Assembly: GCA_029259635.1 (NCBI GenBank)
Contig: JAJDEU010000013.1
Coordinates: 558,001-622,000 of the forward strand
Source: Planctomycetota bacterium
Lineage (GTDB): Bacteria > Planctomycetota > UBA1135 > GCA-002686595
DNA: 64,000 bases
Direction of reading: 5' to 3'
The position numbers and the translations under genes were made by a program. Each line of letters opens with the position of its first letter. Positions within the stretch are counted from its first letter, which is position 1. Positions 7,820 through 15,984 of this stretch are shown here, one piece after another. The notes below the pieces were generated by a model, which saw only the letters and a list, made by a program, of their open reading frames with translations, was not told where the DNA came from and did not search any database.

Positions 7820-8857
7820 CTACCAAGACCAGCCCAGCGAGTGCTTCCACTGCTCGAGCTGATCCGCGTCGCCGCGCAGGCACGCGATCAGCTCGACGCC
7901 TTTGGGCGGTGGTGAGAGCTCGGATAAGCGCTCACCACATGCTTCGCGGACGAACGCGTTGTGGTGCCCCATCAGGTTCCAGAGCAGCAGCGTCGCGTCC
8001 GAGGTTTCGAGCGCGAGGATCTGAGCGAGATCGCGATCGAGGTCGTGAGAGCTCGCGGTGTCCGCGCTCTCGTCGATTCGCGCAACGGCATCGCGCAGGC
8101 TCGGCCCGGAATCGTCCCAGAGCGGCGTGCTCGGTCGCTCGCCCAGCTCGGCGCGAATGCCCGCGCCGGCGGGAACCACGACGCGACGGCCCATCGCCTC
8201 GAAGGCCACCTGGCCGACGTCGACGTTCAGCTGGGTGCTGCCGTCCTCTTCGACGCGCGCGCGATAGACGCAGCCGAGATCGACGGCTAAGCCGGCTGGA
8301 GTTCCGACCTGAAACAGGCGCGGAGCAGCGGTGATGACCGCGCGAAGCTCGCCCCCTTCGAGGTAGAGCTGGAACTCGGCGTCCGGGTTCTCTGGAGCCT
8401 CGAGGCGCAGGCTCGTGCCGGGCTCGAGCGTGATCGAACCGATGCTGCCGACGCGCAGCTCGAGCTGGCTCGACGCGTCGCAAACGATTCTCTGTCCGGC
8501 GCCCAAGTGCCCGGCGTCCAGCGATGTCCGCTCGCCGTTCACGGTCGGCTGGCCGGAGAGGCTTGCGACGGAGTACAGCGATTTGGTTTGGGATTCGCCG
8601 GGCAAGAACCAGAGCGCACCGCCAATGAGGGCCACGATGAGAGCCGCGGCGAGGATCGTGGCACCACCCGGCCTCGACCGGGCGGGGTTCTCGTCGAACC
8701 GATCGGTCTGCCCTGTCGGCGCTCCAGATTCATCGAGTTCGCCCAGTCCGAGCCCGCGCGCCTCGTGACTGAAGGGCGCCAAGGCCTGCTCCAGATCGCG
8801 CACTTCGGCATCAACTTCGGAGGCGGCATTCGGGTCAAAGAGATAGTCGTCTTTCAT
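7820..8857 (-). CDS. FecR-type membrane protein, probable anti-sigma factor
   Basis: 345 residues: acidic cytoplasmic head (1-65), one transmembrane helix (about 67-86, ATILAAALIVALIGGALWFL), then a FecR-like beta-rich domain (about 95-240) with the typical SIGSITLEPGTSLRLEAP and GLAVDLGCVYRARVEEDG patterns. The C terminus is helical. It overlaps the stop of the ECF sigma gene by ATGA, so sigma and partner are coupled. FecR-domain proteins commonly sense or relay envelope signals to the sigma factor encoded next to them; direct inhibition is inferred. Confidence 0.78.
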   Translation of the reverse strand: MKDDYLFDPNAASEVDAEVRDLEQALAPFSHEARGLGLGELDESGAPTGQTDRFDENPARSRPGGATILAAALIVALIGGALWFLPGESQTKSLYSVASLSGQPTVNGERTSLDAGHLGAGQRIVCDASSQLELRVGSIGSITLEPGTSLRLEAPENPDAEFQLYLEGGELRAVITAAPRLFQVGTPAGLAVDLGCVYRARVEEDGSTQLNVDVGQVAFEAMGRRVVVPAGAGIRAELGERPSTPLWDDSGPSLRDAVARIDESADTASSHDLDRDLAQILALETSDATLLLWNLMGHHNAFVREACGERLSELSPPPKGVELIACLRGDADQLEQWKHSLGWSW

Positions 8858-9390
8858 GTCAAGCCTTCGCGCCGTAGTCGTTCGCGCAAGAGTTCGAGTC
8901 CGCGCGCGAGTTGCACGCGAATGGTTCCGTAAGTGCGCCCGGTTGCGCTGGCGAGTTCGGGTCCGGTCAGTCCTTCGACCAAGCGCATTCCGAGCAGCTC
9001 GTTGTAGGGATCCGGAAGCCCTTGAACGGCGCGAAGAATCATCGCGCCGCGTCCGAGGGATTCGCTGTGCCCATCGGCTTGCGCGCGGGTGCGTTGTTCG
9101 TCGCGCTCGGTCGTCTCGAGGTCAGTTTCCGATTGTTCCCGTCGAACTCCCCTGCGGCGCAAGAACTTGAGAGCGAGATTGCGCGCAATCGCAGAGAGCC
9201 AAGCCGCCGGCGCCTCGACACTTGGCAGCCTGGCTCGCTCCTTCCAGGCCGCGAGATAGACCTCTTGCAACAGATCATCCGCAGCCCCCGGCGAGACGTG
9301 CGCGAGCAAGACTCCGTGAACCGCTCGCGCTGTCTTTTCGTAGAGCCGTCGAAACGCATCCTCGTCCTCCGAAGTCCCAGTGAAAGGCAC
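8854..9390 (-). CDS. ECF-type RNA polymerase sigma factor
   Basis: 178 residues starting at GTG 9390, seven bases after the previous gene's stop; the longer open frame upstream overlaps that gene and is not credible. Region 2 is seen in AFRRLYEKTARAVHGVLLAHV...ADDLLQEVYLAAW with the ARNLALKFLRRR end, and region 4 in GLPDPYNELLGMRLVEGLTGPELASATGRTYGTIRVQLARG (split motif, helix-turn-helix). Downstream partner is a FecR-type membrane protein in an ATGA overlap, giving a transmembrane signalling pair. The upstream secreted protein is probably in the same operon. Confidence 0.88.
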   Translation of the reverse strand: MPFTGTSEDEDAFRRLYEKTARAVHGVLLAHVSPGAADDLLQEVYLAAWKERARLPSVEAPAAWLSAIARNLALKFLRRRGVRREQSETDLETTERDEQRTRAQADGHSESLGRGAMILRAVQGLPDPYNELLGMRLVEGLTGPELASATGRTYGTIRVQLARGLELLRERLRREGLT

Positions 9391-9397
9391 GCCGGGT

Positions 9398-10114
9398 CTA
9401 TGAATTCTCGCCGACTTCTCGTCGCGCTCGCTTCGCCAGCCTGTCGAATTCCTTGATGTCATGGAAATGGCCCGCCGTCGAAACGATGTTCCAGCGAAGG
9501 TCCTTGTCCTTATCGTCGGCGAGGCGAATGGCTCTGTCGAGATAAGACCACTGGCGGTCGGTTCGGAAGTGCAAGAGCCCCGCACCGAGCAGCATGCCGA
9601 CGTTCTTCGGTTGCAACGTGAGCGCTCGCTCGAGCGGTGTCTTGAAGTCCGAGTTTGTCTCGACTCCGATTTGACCGAGCGCGCCGCGTAGGTAGGCGAT
9701 GTCAAACCACGCGAGAGCCTCGCGCGTGTTGTTCGGGCGGCCACCCTTGCGCTCGGCAAGGCAATGCGTGAGCGCGGCTTGCAGGTGAGCTTCGAGCCTG
9801 CGCTGGCTCTCCAAACGATCTCGAGAGGTTGTGGACGAATCCCAGGAGCTCGACTTCGAGTTCAGATACAGGCTCGCCCGGCGAATCGTCTCCATGTGGA
9901 CGAAGGCGTCGTCTGAAGCGGCGAGTATTTCGGCGGTGCGGTTCGCGAGCTCCTTCAGCTCGAAGTCTTGGTCGAAGCCATTCAGCTTCTTGACGTTGCC
10001 CCACGGCAGGCTCTCCGCCACTCCGATTCGAAAGGGGTGGCAGACCGACGGTGGACCGAGCGGGGCGGGTGAGACGAGCGGGGCTAGGGCGAGGACAGCG
10101 GCGAGAGCGAACAT
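9398..10114 (-). CDS. Secreted protein of unknown function, helical repeat-like
   Basis: 238 residues from the ATG at 10114, chosen because AGGAGG lies six bases upstream and a signal peptide follows (MFALAAVLALAPLVSPAP). The mature part is largely helical with tetratricopeptide-like spacing near the C terminus (DFKTPLERALTLQPKNVGMLLGAG). It stands immediately upstream of an ECF sigma/FecR pair, seven bases away, so it could be co-regulated with that system or belong to its signal pathway. No specific function recognised. Confidence 0.7.
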   Translation of the reverse strand: MFALAAVLALAPLVSPAPLGPPSVCHPFRIGVAESLPWGNVKKLNGFDQDFELKELANRTAEILAASDDAFVHMETIRRASLYLNSKSSSWDSSTTSRDRLESQRRLEAHLQAALTHCLAERKGGRPNNTREALAWFDIAYLRGALGQIGVETNSDFKTPLERALTLQPKNVGMLLGAGLLHFRTDRQWSYLDRAIRLADDKDKDLRWNIVSTAGHFHDIKEFDRLAKRARREVGENS

Positions 10115-10253
10115 GGAGGCCTCCTGGGTCGGGGTTTGAGAACTGACGGGGTTTGCTCCTCCGTCCCCCGAGGCTCGCAAGTGCTAACAACGATTCGACT
10201 TTTTAAGCGCTTCGCTTCCTCCCCCGTCGCGAGTCCTCCATCGCTCCGTTCTG

Positions 10254-10562
10254 CTACGACTCGAAATTCTTCAACCAGTCGCCGACGACGGAGACCATGC
10301 GATCCCGGTTCAGACGATAGAGTCGTTGGCGACCGGCCCGCACCACATCGATCAAGCCCGCGTCGCGCAAGACGCCCAGGTGACGTGTGGTCGTGGGCCA
10401 CGAACATCCAAAGCGCGCCGCGATGTCTCCGGCCGCCATCTCCCCCCCTCGATACTTGAGGACGAGCAAGATCTGTCGGCGAGATGCGTGCGCGAGGGCA
10501 GCGCACACGACGTCAAGATCCTCGAGACTTTTCGCGGCATCTCGCCTGCGAGGCTCAGCCAT
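10254..10562 (-). CDS. ArsR-family transcriptional regulator
   Basis: 102 residues from ATG 10562 (MAEPRRRDAAKSL), which overlaps the 3' end of the upstream gene by eight bases. Winged helix-turn-helix of the ArsR type: ALAHASRRQILLVLKYRGGEM, then DIAARFGCSWPTTTRHLGVLRDAGLI as recognition region, and RAGRQRLYRLN as the wing. No obvious metal-binding Cys pair, so it belongs to the non-metal branch often paired with small ligand or enzyme genes. It probably represses its own operon through the palindrome in front of the upstream gene. Confidence 0.88.
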   Translation of the reverse strand: MAEPRRRDAAKSLEDLDVVCAALAHASRRQILLVLKYRGGEMAAGDIAARFGCSWPTTTRHLGVLRDAGLIDVVRAGRQRLYRLNRDRMVSVVGDWLKNFES

Positions 10563-10905
10563 GGGTTGCGATGGGATCGATCGGATCAAAGTGGGGAAAG
10601 TCCATCGTGGAACAGAGAGCGCCCATCGGCTCCCACACAGCTAGAACCTCGGGCAGTTGGTGAGCGAGACCGGGAGCGTCGCCGTTCTTCCATCGAAAGA
10701 TCTCGATGAACATCCCCTCCGCGCCATGACCTCCACCCGGTTTGGCCGAAGGGCGCCCGCGAAAGATCTGCGGAGGTTCCTCTGTCGTCAGCCCGGCTTG
10801 ATGAAGAGCGGGCCAGTGTTTTGCGAGAAGGAGTTCGAACGCGGCTTCCTGACCGGGCTTGACCTGGTAGCTGCAAATGACGGTTTCGGGTTGATCTTGC
10901 TTCAT
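10555..10905 (-). CDS. Antibiotic-biosynthesis-monooxygenase-like (ABM fold) protein
   Basis: 116 residues with a dimeric alpha/beta-barrel pattern: opening strand ETVICSYQVKPGQEAAFELLLAKHWPAL followed by a helix, then GMFIEIFRWKNGDAP and a closing helix (split here). Such small proteins include heme-degrading and quinone-forming oxygenases as well as non-enzymatic relatives; no catalytic residues can be assigned. It is the first gene of a two-gene operon with an ArsR regulator, overlapping by eight bases, so it is likely the regulated effector. Confidence 0.65.
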   Translation of the reverse strand: MKQDQPETVICSYQVKPGQEAAFELLLAKHWPALHQAGLTTEEPPQIFRGRPSAKPGGGHGAEGMFIEIFRWKNGDAPGLAHQLPEVLAVWEPMGALCSTMDFPHFDPIDPIATHG

Positions 10906-10911
10906 AGCTGT

Positions 10912-10940
10912 AATTTAGCAAGACGGCTAACTATTGTCGA
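10912..10940 (-). promoter_or_regulatory. Promoter and candidate ArsR operator
   Basis: On the minus strand TCGACA (10935-10940), 17-base spacer, TAAATT (10912-10917). A palindrome TTAGC-N6-GCTAA (10915-10930) covers the spacer and part of the -10 box, a good position for repression by the ArsR protein of the operon. Confidence 0.5.
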
Positions 10941-11095
10941 TCACGGCTATCCGTCATCGCCCCGTCCGTTCACGACTCCTCTGCGGCATCGCCATTGAGC
11001 GACGCATCCCGGATCGTCGGCGCTCACGCGCACGACGACGTTCACTACCAAAGGCTCGACCTCGGAAGGGAGCCTCAACCTCAAAAAGGAGGAGG

Positions 11096-11170
11096 TGGAG
11101 CGGCTGAAGGGATTTGAACCCTCGACATCAACCTTGGCAAGGTTGCGCTCTACCACTGAGCTACAGCCGC
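11096..11170 (-). tRNA. tRNA-Gly(GCC)
   Basis: Minus-strand cloverleaf: acceptor GCGGCTG/CAGCCGC, D arm with TAGCTCAGTGGTAGAGC, anticodon stem CAACC/GGTTG around TTGCCAA (anticodon GCC), T arm GAGGGTTCAAATCCCTT, discriminator T and encoded CCA (11096-11098). Confidence 0.95.
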
Positions 11171-11242
11171 TCGCTGAGGCCAGAAAAGGTACCAGCAGAA
11201 TCCGAAGGTGCAAGCGCCACCCAGGTTCTCCCGCACCGATTT

Positions 11243-12019
11243 CTACTTGCGCTCTTTTTTGGCCAAGAGAGCCACTAGAAACCGACCTGCGGCATCGGTG
11301 GCGGCTTCCAAACTGCTCCCTTGAGCGAGCTCGGCGGCGACCGTCGACGCGTACCGGCAGCCCGAACCGTGCAGGCTCGCACCCGGAATTCGAGCGTGAT
11401 CGTGCCAAGCGGGCGAAGCTCCCCGCGCCAAAACGAGATCGCGGACCGGATCTTCGAAACCGTGGCCGCCCTTGAGCAGGACCGCTCTCGCTCCGCGGTC
11501 GAGCAACTCACGCCCGGCCGCAATCCTCTGCTTCGGGTCCGCGAGCTCTTTCGGCAAACGAGCAGTCAGCAGCGCCGCCTCGGGGAGGTTCGGAGTGAGG
11601 ATCGGCCCCAGCGGCAGGAGCTCTTCCAACAGGGCCGCTTGCCCGCGCTCGTCGAGAAAACGAGTTCCGCCCGAGGACGCGAGGACGGGATCGACGACCC
11701 AGCACAGGCCAGCGAACTCGCGCGCCAATTGGGCGACCGCGTGAACGTGATCGGCGCCGGGCAAGAGCCCCGTCTTGATCACCGTCCGGTCCCCTAGCCC
11801 TTCACTGCGCAGCCACGCGCGAGCTTCGGCCAACCACTCCTCCGGATCCCGCGGCCGAATCGCAAAGACTTGCCGCCCGTCCTGATCCGTCTCCGCCGTC
11901 ACCACGCAGTGCGCGTCGACACCGTGCGCGAGCGCCGCTTCGCGATCCGCATCAACGCCCGCTCCACCGGTCGGGTCGTGACCGGCGAGCACCAAAATCC
12001 TTCGTCGTGCCGTGCCCAT
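11243..12019 (-). CDS. thiD: Hydroxymethylpyrimidine/phosphomethylpyrimidine kinase
   Basis: 258 residues, normal length. Phosphorylates HMP and HMP-phosphate in the pyrimidine branch of thiamine synthesis. Ribokinase-fold motifs: ILVLAGHDPTGGAGVDAD at the N terminus, the VVDPVLASSGG strand, TPNLPEAALL, KGGHGFEDPVRDLV and the anion-hole region HGSGCRYASTVAAEL (usual form GTGCTLSA, so slightly divergent). It follows the DHH phosphoesterase gene by 15 bases in the same direction. No TPP riboswitch fits in that gap, so any thiamine control must act further upstream or is absent. Thiamine supply may matter to the TPP enzyme encoded at 34415-36382. Confidence 0.9.
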   Translation of the reverse strand: MGTARRRILVLAGHDPTGGAGVDADREAALAHGVDAHCVVTAETDQDGRQVFAIRPRDPEEWLAEARAWLRSEGLGDRTVIKTGLLPGADHVHAVAQLAREFAGLCWVVDPVLASSGGTRFLDERGQAALLEELLPLGPILTPNLPEAALLTARLPKELADPKQRIAAGRELLDRGARAVLLKGGHGFEDPVRDLVLARGASPAWHDHARIPGASLHGSGCRYASTVAAELAQGSSLEAATDAAGRFLVALLAKKERK

Positions 12020-12033
12020 CGTCGCGCCTCGGT

Positions 12034-13140
12034 TCAGGCGATCGGACTACCCGACTGATCGTCAACGTCGATGCCATCCACGGACTCAAGGATGTGCAGA
12101 GAGCGCGCGCGCAAGCGACGCTCGAGTCGGCGCCGATCGTCGTCGGGGCTTTCCGGGTCGAGCGAAACCTGGCCACCGGCGATGCGACCGTGCCCTCCAA
12201 AGGAACCATCCTCGCGCAAGATTCGCGCGAGCAACGGATAGGCCGGCATATGTTGGGTGCGCAGCGAGACGTAATAGCGCCCTTCGAAGCCACCGCCGAC
12301 CAGCGCCCACTGACAGTTCTCCATGCGCAGGAAAAAGTCCGCCATCTCGGCGATCATCTCCGGATTCGAGACGACGCCGAGGAGTCCGAGAATCATCGAG
12401 CCGTGACGTTTCGCGCCCTTCAACGCCCGAGCGAGCTCGCGATAGTAGTCCGCCGGCAGCGCGGGATTCTTGATGCGAGCCAACTGCGCCTTGTCCGCGC
12501 GGCGCATCGTCTCGTAGTAAGCCTCTTCGTCGAGGGGGCCGGTTGCGTGCGCGAGGTCGGCCGTGTCGAACCGTATCCCGCAAAACAATGACGTCGCGGT
12601 CAGGGTGTCGAGCTCGAGGCCCGCGCTCTGGATGTACTCGAAGACCATGCTCGAAGTCGCGCCGACCTCGGGACGGATATCCGCGTGAAGGATCTCGACG
12701 CTGGGCGAGTCATCCTTGCGCTCGTGGTGGTCGAACACCGCGATAATCGGAACACCCGGCGGCACCTCCGTGTGACCGAAGCCGGGCTGCGTGTCGACCA
12801 GAACGCAGCCGACGAAATCATCGAGCTCGATCTGCTCGTAGTCGGCGAAGTTCAGACCGAGCTCGCGAACCATCGCGACGTTCTCCGCGCGCTGGATTCG
12901 CCCGCGCGTCGCGATCACCGCTGTGCGTCCCGCTCCCTCGCTCAGGAGAAACCGTACGCCGAGCAAGGCGCCGAGCGCATCGGGATCGGGGCTGCGGTGG
13001 CTGAGCACGAGCACTTTGCCCTGGGGGTGAGACTCAAGCACTCGCCGGAGCTGGTCCCAGCCCGACTCCGCCTGCTCGTGGGATTCCTGATTACCGATTG
13101 GACTCTTCTCCGCTGGCGAGTCTTGCTCGCGCTCTTCCAT
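12034..13140 (-). CDS. DHH-family phosphoesterase (NrnA-like)
   Basis: 368 residues. DHH-type motifs in order: LSHRSPDPDALGALLG (metal ligands), LVDTQPG, AVFDHHERKDD (the DHH box), and the DHHA1 signature GGHGRIAGG near residue 327. This set is found in NrnA-type oligoribonuclease/pAp phosphatases and related cyclic-dinucleotide phosphodiesterases. The first 25 residues are polar and poorly conserved in character. It lies just upstream of thiD and downstream of the TIM-barrel gene, all on the same strand with short gaps. Substrate (nanoRNA, pAp or c-di-AMP products) cannot be settled from sequence by eye. Confidence 0.85.
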   Translation of the reverse strand: MEEREQDSPAEKSPIGNQESHEQAESGWDQLRRVLESHPQGKVLVLSHRSPDPDALGALLGVRFLLSEGAGRTAVIATRGRIQRAENVAMVRELGLNFADYEQIELDDFVGCVLVDTQPGFGHTEVPPGVPIIAVFDHHERKDDSPSVEILHADIRPEVGATSSMVFEYIQSAGLELDTLTATSLFCGIRFDTADLAHATGPLDEEAYYETMRRADKAQLARIKNPALPADYYRELARALKGAKRHGSMILGLLGVVSNPEMIAEMADFFLRMENCQWALVGGGFEGRYYVSLRTQHMPAYPLLARILREDGSFGGHGRIAGGQVSLDPESPDDDRRRLERRLRARSLHILESVDGIDVDDQSGSPIA

Positions 13141-13191
13141 CGACGATTCGTAGGGGCAACTCCGGCTGAGCCGCCGATCAAGAGTGGGCTC

Positions 13192-14112
13192 TTAGAAGCC
13201 CTGATCCAAGAGGAATCGAATGCTGGCCAAAATCTCAGCACGTCCGTGGCGCGAATTCAGCTCCAAGACGCGCTCGGCGTCCTTGGGAACGTATCCCGCC
13301 AGCAACTTGAAGTCGACCTCTCCAAGGCCGAGCGGCATTTCCGGCTCTTCGTTCGCTGCGTCCTGAAGGTGAACGCCGAACATCCGCGCCGCAAAAGCCT
13401 CCAGCCATTGACCGTGCTCCGGCAAGCCGTGCCGACTGCGCAAGTGCACGCGGCCAACATCGTGCCAATAGCCCAAACCTTGAGCAGCCATGTCGTCCAT
13501 CACCCAGCCCATAGCGTCAAAGCCGAGTAGGTCGTCGATGTACATCCCCGGCTCGATAGCAAAGCGAATCTCGGGAGCCTCGCCCATCAGAGTGTGCAGC
13601 GAGCGACACAAGTGTTCGACCTGCTTCTGACCTTTGGCTTGTACGGTTTTCACGTAGCCGGCAACTTCCGCCAAGAGCGTGTCCGTTGCGCCTTCGGTCA
13701 CCAATCGCGACTCGAGCTCACGGCCTTGTTCACGCAGGGCGGGCGCGCCGATCTTCGTTCCGCGCACGATGACGATCGGACAACCCCAAGCCTCGGCCAA
13801 GCGCATGTGACGGCGAATCGAATTCATCGCGCGCTCGCGCTCGATCGGTTCGAGGCTGCCGAGATCGTGGGCGGCGGAATGACCGGACGAGCTGTCGCGG
13901 CAACCGGCGATCATCGAGCGCACCTCGACGGAGGTCTCGCGCTTGCAATCTTCGAGACCATCCATGCTCGGAGGCGCCTCGGAGAGTCCCAGCTCAAGCT
14001 GACGAAAACCCATCGCGACCGCGTTGAAGATTTGGTCTTCAATCCGGCCGAGACGCGCTCCAAAGCACGTCGTCGACAGCGTGTATTCGTTGGGAATTCC
14101 GGGGGCGGTCAC
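13192..14112 (-). CDS. Sugar phosphate isomerase/epimerase-like TIM-barrel protein
   Basis: 306 residues of the xylose-isomerase/AP-endonuclease-2 fold: strand 1 YTLSTTCFG, GFRQLELGLSEAP, SGHSAAHDLGS, CPIVIVRGTK, IRFAIEPGMYIDD (metal-ligand Glu), GYWHDVGRVHLRSRHG (His/Asp ligands) and MFGVHLQDAANEE (His ligand). The metal site therefore looks intact. Substrate unknown; relatives act on sugars, inositols or hydroxypyruvate. First gene of a run with the DHH phosphoesterase and thiD. Confidence 0.75.
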   Translation of the reverse strand: MTAPGIPNEYTLSTTCFGARLGRIEDQIFNAVAMGFRQLELGLSEAPPSMDGLEDCKRETSVEVRSMIAGCRDSSSGHSAAHDLGSLEPIERERAMNSIRRHMRLAEAWGCPIVIVRGTKIGAPALREQGRELESRLVTEGATDTLLAEVAGYVKTVQAKGQKQVEHLCRSLHTLMGEAPEIRFAIEPGMYIDDLLGFDAMGWVMDDMAAQGLGYWHDVGRVHLRSRHGLPEHGQWLEAFAARMFGVHLQDAANEEPEMPLGLGEVDFKLLAGYVPKDAERVLELNSRHGRAEILASIRFLLDQGF

Positions 14113-14522
14113 GAAGAGGAGGGGCTAGATGGGCGGTGGAAGGGGTGGCCGTGTGGTGCCGATCCCGGGAAATCTACCCGGCTTACGCTTCTGGAGCGAC
14201 CCCTTAGATCTTGGTACCCAGAGCGCACTGCTCAAGGGGCCCCGAATTGCCGGGCGGAACGGTGGCGAAAACGCCGGACGGATCCGCAGTTTCGGCGAAG
14301 CTCCCGGGGCCAAGCCGGCATTGCCGGATCGAACTGACTGGGTTCCGTGTGGAATTCGAATCTCGAAGTCGGCTTGAGCACTGGGTTTGAACAGCCTTTG
14401 GACTCGGCGAGGCCCTCCAACGTGGAAAGCGCGCCTATCACTGGCGCAAGCCGCTACTTACGCCGGGCATTCCACACGGAAGCCAGTCAGTTCCTGGGGC
14501 GAACGATATTCGCCACGGGCGG
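14113..14522. other. 410-base intergenic region with a long inverted repeat
   Basis: Between the TIM-barrel start and the purB stop. The left half has a possible stem CCCCTT (14199 region) ... AAGGGG (14234 region) but nothing I can name. The right half carries the inverted repeat listed separately. No credible gene. It must contain the promoter of the TIM-barrel-DHH-thiD run. Confidence 0.5.
14332..14492. repeat. 161-base element bounded by a 24-base inverted repeat
   Basis: Arms 14332-14355 (AACTGACTGGGTTCCGTGTG...) and 14469-14492 are reverse complements with one mismatch in 24. The left arm reappears at 56989-57011 with two changes in 23 bases. A second block, GGCGCAAGCCGCTACTTACG at 14443-14466, recurs in altered form at 57017-57040. 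This points to a dispersed non-coding repeat rather than a terminator. Confidence 0.65.
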
Positions 14523-15959
14523 CTAGACCCGAATCTCCGCGGTACCGGCCTCGACGTCGGTATAGCGCTCAAGTTGCGGGTCGACGTAGTCCTCCATGAA
14601 CTCCAGAACCTGCTCGGGAGCTCGGCCGACGTGGCGCGATCCGTGCAGAAGTTCGCCCAAGTCCTTCGCGACCGCGGCAAAGCGCGGGTCTTCGGCGAGG
14701 AGCGAGGCCATCGGATTCGGCTCTCCGCGGTGAATGGCCTCGGAGGCGGCGCGGCTGTGGACGCGAATGGCCTCATGGGCATCTTGACGGTCGGCGCCGG
14801 CTTTCACGGCGGCCATCAGGAGCGCTTCGGAGGCGAGGAAGGGCAGCTCCTGGTCGAGGTTGTGCTTCACGACGGCCGAGTGAACGACCAGGCCGGAAGC
14901 GACGTTCTGGAACAGGATCAGAATCGCGTCGGTGGCGAGGAACATCTCGGCCAGGCTGACGCGGCGATTGGCCGAGTCGTCCAGAGTACGCTCGAACCAT
15001 TGATTGGCAGCGGTGTGCGCGAGGTTGTCGAGCGCACAGATCACGAGACGCGCGAGGGAGCAGATGCGTTCGCTGCGCATCGGGTTGCGTTTCCACGGCA
15101 TCGCGGACGAACCGATTTGGTTCTTCTCGAACGGCTCTTCGAGCTCGCGGCGACTGGAGCTCAGTCGAATGTCGACAGCGAACTTGTGCGCGGTCTGGGC
15201 GATGGACGAGAGCACTTGGCCCACGCGGAAGTCGAGCTGGCGCGGATAGGTCTGGCCGGTGACGGGAAACGAGCGCTCGAAGCCCATCTTGGTCGAGACG
15301 CTCTGATCGAGCGCGCGCACCTTGTCGTGGTCGCCTTCGAACAGTTCGAGGAAGGAGGCTTGCGTGCCGGTCGTGCCCTTGACGCCGCGGAAGGAGATGA
15401 TCGAAGCGGCGTGTTCCAGGTCGTCGAGATCCATCAAGAGGTCCTGAAGCCACAGGCACGCGCGCTTCCCGACCGTCGTCGCCTGCGCCGGTTGGTAGTG
15501 CGTCAGGCCGAGCGCCGGCTCGCTGCGCCACGTCAGCGCGAACTCGCGCAGGGACCGCGCCACTTCGACGAGTCGCTGTTTCACGATCTGAAGGCCGTCG
15601 CGCAGCACCACCAGGTCGGTGTTGTCGCCGACGTAGCACGAGGTCGCGCCGAGGTGAATGATCGAGCGCGCCTCGGGACACTGCTCGCCCCAGGCATGCA
15701 CGTGCGCCATCACGTCGTGGCGCAGCTTCTTCTCGTACTCGCCCGCCAGGTCGTAGTCGATATCCTCGACGTGCGCTCGAAGCTCGCCCAGCTGGGCATC
15801 CGAGATCTTGACCCCGAGCTCCTGCTCGCCCTCCGCCAGCGCGATCCACAGCTTGCGCCAGGTCGTGAACTTCTTCTGGTCAGAGAAGTTGAAGCGCATC
15901 TCGGAACTTGCGTACCGAGCGGCGAGCGGGCTTTCGTAACTGTCGCGCGGAGTGCTCAT
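14523..15959 (-). CDS. purB: Adenylosuccinate lyase
   Basis: 478 residues from ATG 15959 (MSTPRDSYESPLAARY); an upstream extension in frame is not needed. Splits SAICAR and adenylosuccinate in purine synthesis. Family motifs: IIHLGATSCYVGDNTDL, LGLTHYQPAQATTVGKRA (catalytic His region), and the mobile signature loop GSSAMPWKRNPMRSER. The length and the GATSCYVGDNTDL/FKGTTGTQASF style resemble the long eukaryote-like branch of the family. It is preceded by the VanZ-like gene on the same strand, 25 bases apart. Confidence 0.95.
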   Translation of the reverse strand: MSTPRDSYESPLAARYASSEMRFNFSDQKKFTTWRKLWIALAEGEQELGVKISDAQLGELRAHVEDIDYDLAGEYEKKLRHDVMAHVHAWGEQCPEARSIIHLGATSCYVGDNTDLVVLRDGLQIVKQRLVEVARSLREFALTWRSEPALGLTHYQPAQATTVGKRACLWLQDLLMDLDDLEHAASIISFRGVKGTTGTQASFLELFEGDHDKVRALDQSVSTKMGFERSFPVTGQTYPRQLDFRVGQVLSSIAQTAHKFAVDIRLSSSRRELEEPFEKNQIGSSAMPWKRNPMRSERICSLARLVICALDNLAHTAANQWFERTLDDSANRRVSLAEMFLATDAILILFQNVASGLVVHSAVVKHNLDQELPFLASEALLMAAVKAGADRQDAHEAIRVHSRAASEAIHRGEPNPMASLLAEDPRFAAVAKDLGELLHGSRHVGRAPEQVLEFMEDYVDPQLERYTDVEAGTAEIRV

Positions 15960-15984
15960 TCGAAGCAGTTTAGCTCCGAGAGCC

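Noticed and set aside
8854-9759. A 301-codon frame for the ECF sigma factor
   Set aside because: Its first 120 codons overlap the secreted-protein gene and look non-protein; sigma region 2 begins right after the GTG at 9390.
12020-12033. A TPP riboswitch for thiD
   Set aside because: Only 14 bases separate thiD from the preceding gene and no THI-box sequence is visible.
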